The notes under the pieces are model-generated. The model ran no database searches, was not told the origin of the DNA, and saw only the letters and a program-made list of their open reading frames with translations. This document shows positions 63,656 through 64,000 of a stretch of 64,000 bases of DNA, piece after piece (the first letter of the stretch is position 1; each line of letters opens with the position of its first letter). This DNA comes from Akkermansiaceae bacterium (GTDB taxonomy: Bacteria; Verrucomicrobiota; Verrucomicrobiia; Verrucomicrobiales; Akkermansiaceae). The position numbers were made by a program, and so were the translations under genes. Location of the stretch: positions 1,302,001-1,366,000 of the forward strand of contig CAJJBQ010000002.1 in assembly GCA_905182405.1 (NCBI GenBank), given 5' to 3'.

Positions 63656-64000
63656 GTGAGTGAGCCCGACGAACCCTACAAGAGCAGAGACGAATCCCTC
63701 TGCCCTTGCAAAAGCCGCGAAACCTACGCCGACTGCTGCCTCCCTTTCGTTGACTGGAAGAAAAAACCGCAGACCGCCGAGCAACTCATGCGCTCCCGCT
63801 ACACCGCCTACTTCTTCCGGCTCACCGACTACATCTTTCGCACCACCCATCCCGACACCCGCGATCCTAATCTCAAACAAGAACTCGAAGAGATGGTCGG
63901 CGACGTCAACTGGCGCTTCCTCACCGTCGTCGGATCCTCAAAAGGCGGCCCCAAAGACAAAACCGGCAAAGTCGAATTTATCGCCGAATACTTCCTCGAC
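63656..64000 (+). CDS. YchJ-like SEC-C motif protein (cut by window end)
   Basis: The first 115 residues of a protein that continues beyond the window. A GTG at 63656 opens the frame. A SEC-C zinc motif stands at the start (LCPCKSRETYADCCLPF, pattern CxCxS...CC), followed by AEQLMRSRYTAYFFRLTDYI and THPDTRD, exactly the order of the UPF0225/YchJ family. WRFLTVVGSSKGG and VEFIAEYFLD begin the NTF2-like part. The function of YchJ is unknown. Partial only because of the window edge. Confidence 0.88.
   Translation, partial: MSEPDEPYKSRDESLCPCKSRETYADCCLPFVDWKKKPQTAEQLMRSRYTAYFFRLTDYIFRTTHPDTRDPNLKQELEEMVGDVNWRFLTVVGSSKGGPKDKTGKVEFIAEYFLD

Overview
The window looks like chromosomal DNA of a member of the Verrucomicrobiota, most likely class Verrucomicrobiae. 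The strongest pointer is a secretin of the Akkermansia Amuc_1098 type (33560-36070). Other fitting traits are short ParC/ParE-type topoisomerase subunits, menaquinone genes, a membrane-bound DUF2231/cytochrome c/leucine-rich-repeat protein, and large secreted LamG and lamin-tail proteins. I found no insertion sequence, prophage or CRISPR array. There are two tRNA genes and several decayed genes.

Left part (1-12.4 kb): tRNA-Ser(GGA); a membrane Ser/Thr kinase ending in an EF-hand, convergent with a STAS protein; a minus-strand run of K+ channel, menB, an unknown protein and menA; then two large exported repeat proteins, a lipoprotein and a Dabb-domain protein. From 12.2 to 18.8 kb an operon-like minus-strand run carries a class A penicillin-binding protein whose transpeptidase has lost two catalytic motifs, a zinc-ribbon membrane protein, a conserved 462-residue protein of unknown function, a CPA1 Na+/H+ antiporter and a small frameshifted reading frame. 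It is divergent from a MidA-type methyltransferase, with overlapping start codons.

Middle part (20-46 kb): a heme/LRR membrane protein, a TIM-barrel isomerase, a CxxC protein, and an operon of a two-part Na+/solute symporter with a cytochrome P450. Then come an Aas-like acyl-ACP synthetase with a degenerate acyltransferase domain and a second MidA paralogue. A three-gene unit follows: secretin, coupled AsmA-like membrane protein, and P-loop ATPase with a long Pro/Gln-rich tail. Next are parC and parE, separated by a gene for a secreted lamin-tail/Calx-beta protein with its own promoter, a DUF882 peptidase-like protein, tRNA-Arg(CCG) with promoter and terminator, a stretch of nested inverted repeats, and a secreted two-LamG protein.

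Right part (46-64 kb) is mostly housekeeping: bamA, tig-clpP, ilvA, lysS, pckA and gdhA. An ABC-2 exporter operon follows, then a 10-bp tandem repeat inside an open frame, a metallophosphoesterase, a phospholipase D-like gene broken by an internal deletion, a low-molecular-weight tyrosine phosphatase, and a YchJ-like SEC-C protein cut by the window end. A start-less cytochrome c remnant lies between clpP and ilvA.

All calls rest on reading motifs and gene layout by eye; no database search was run.
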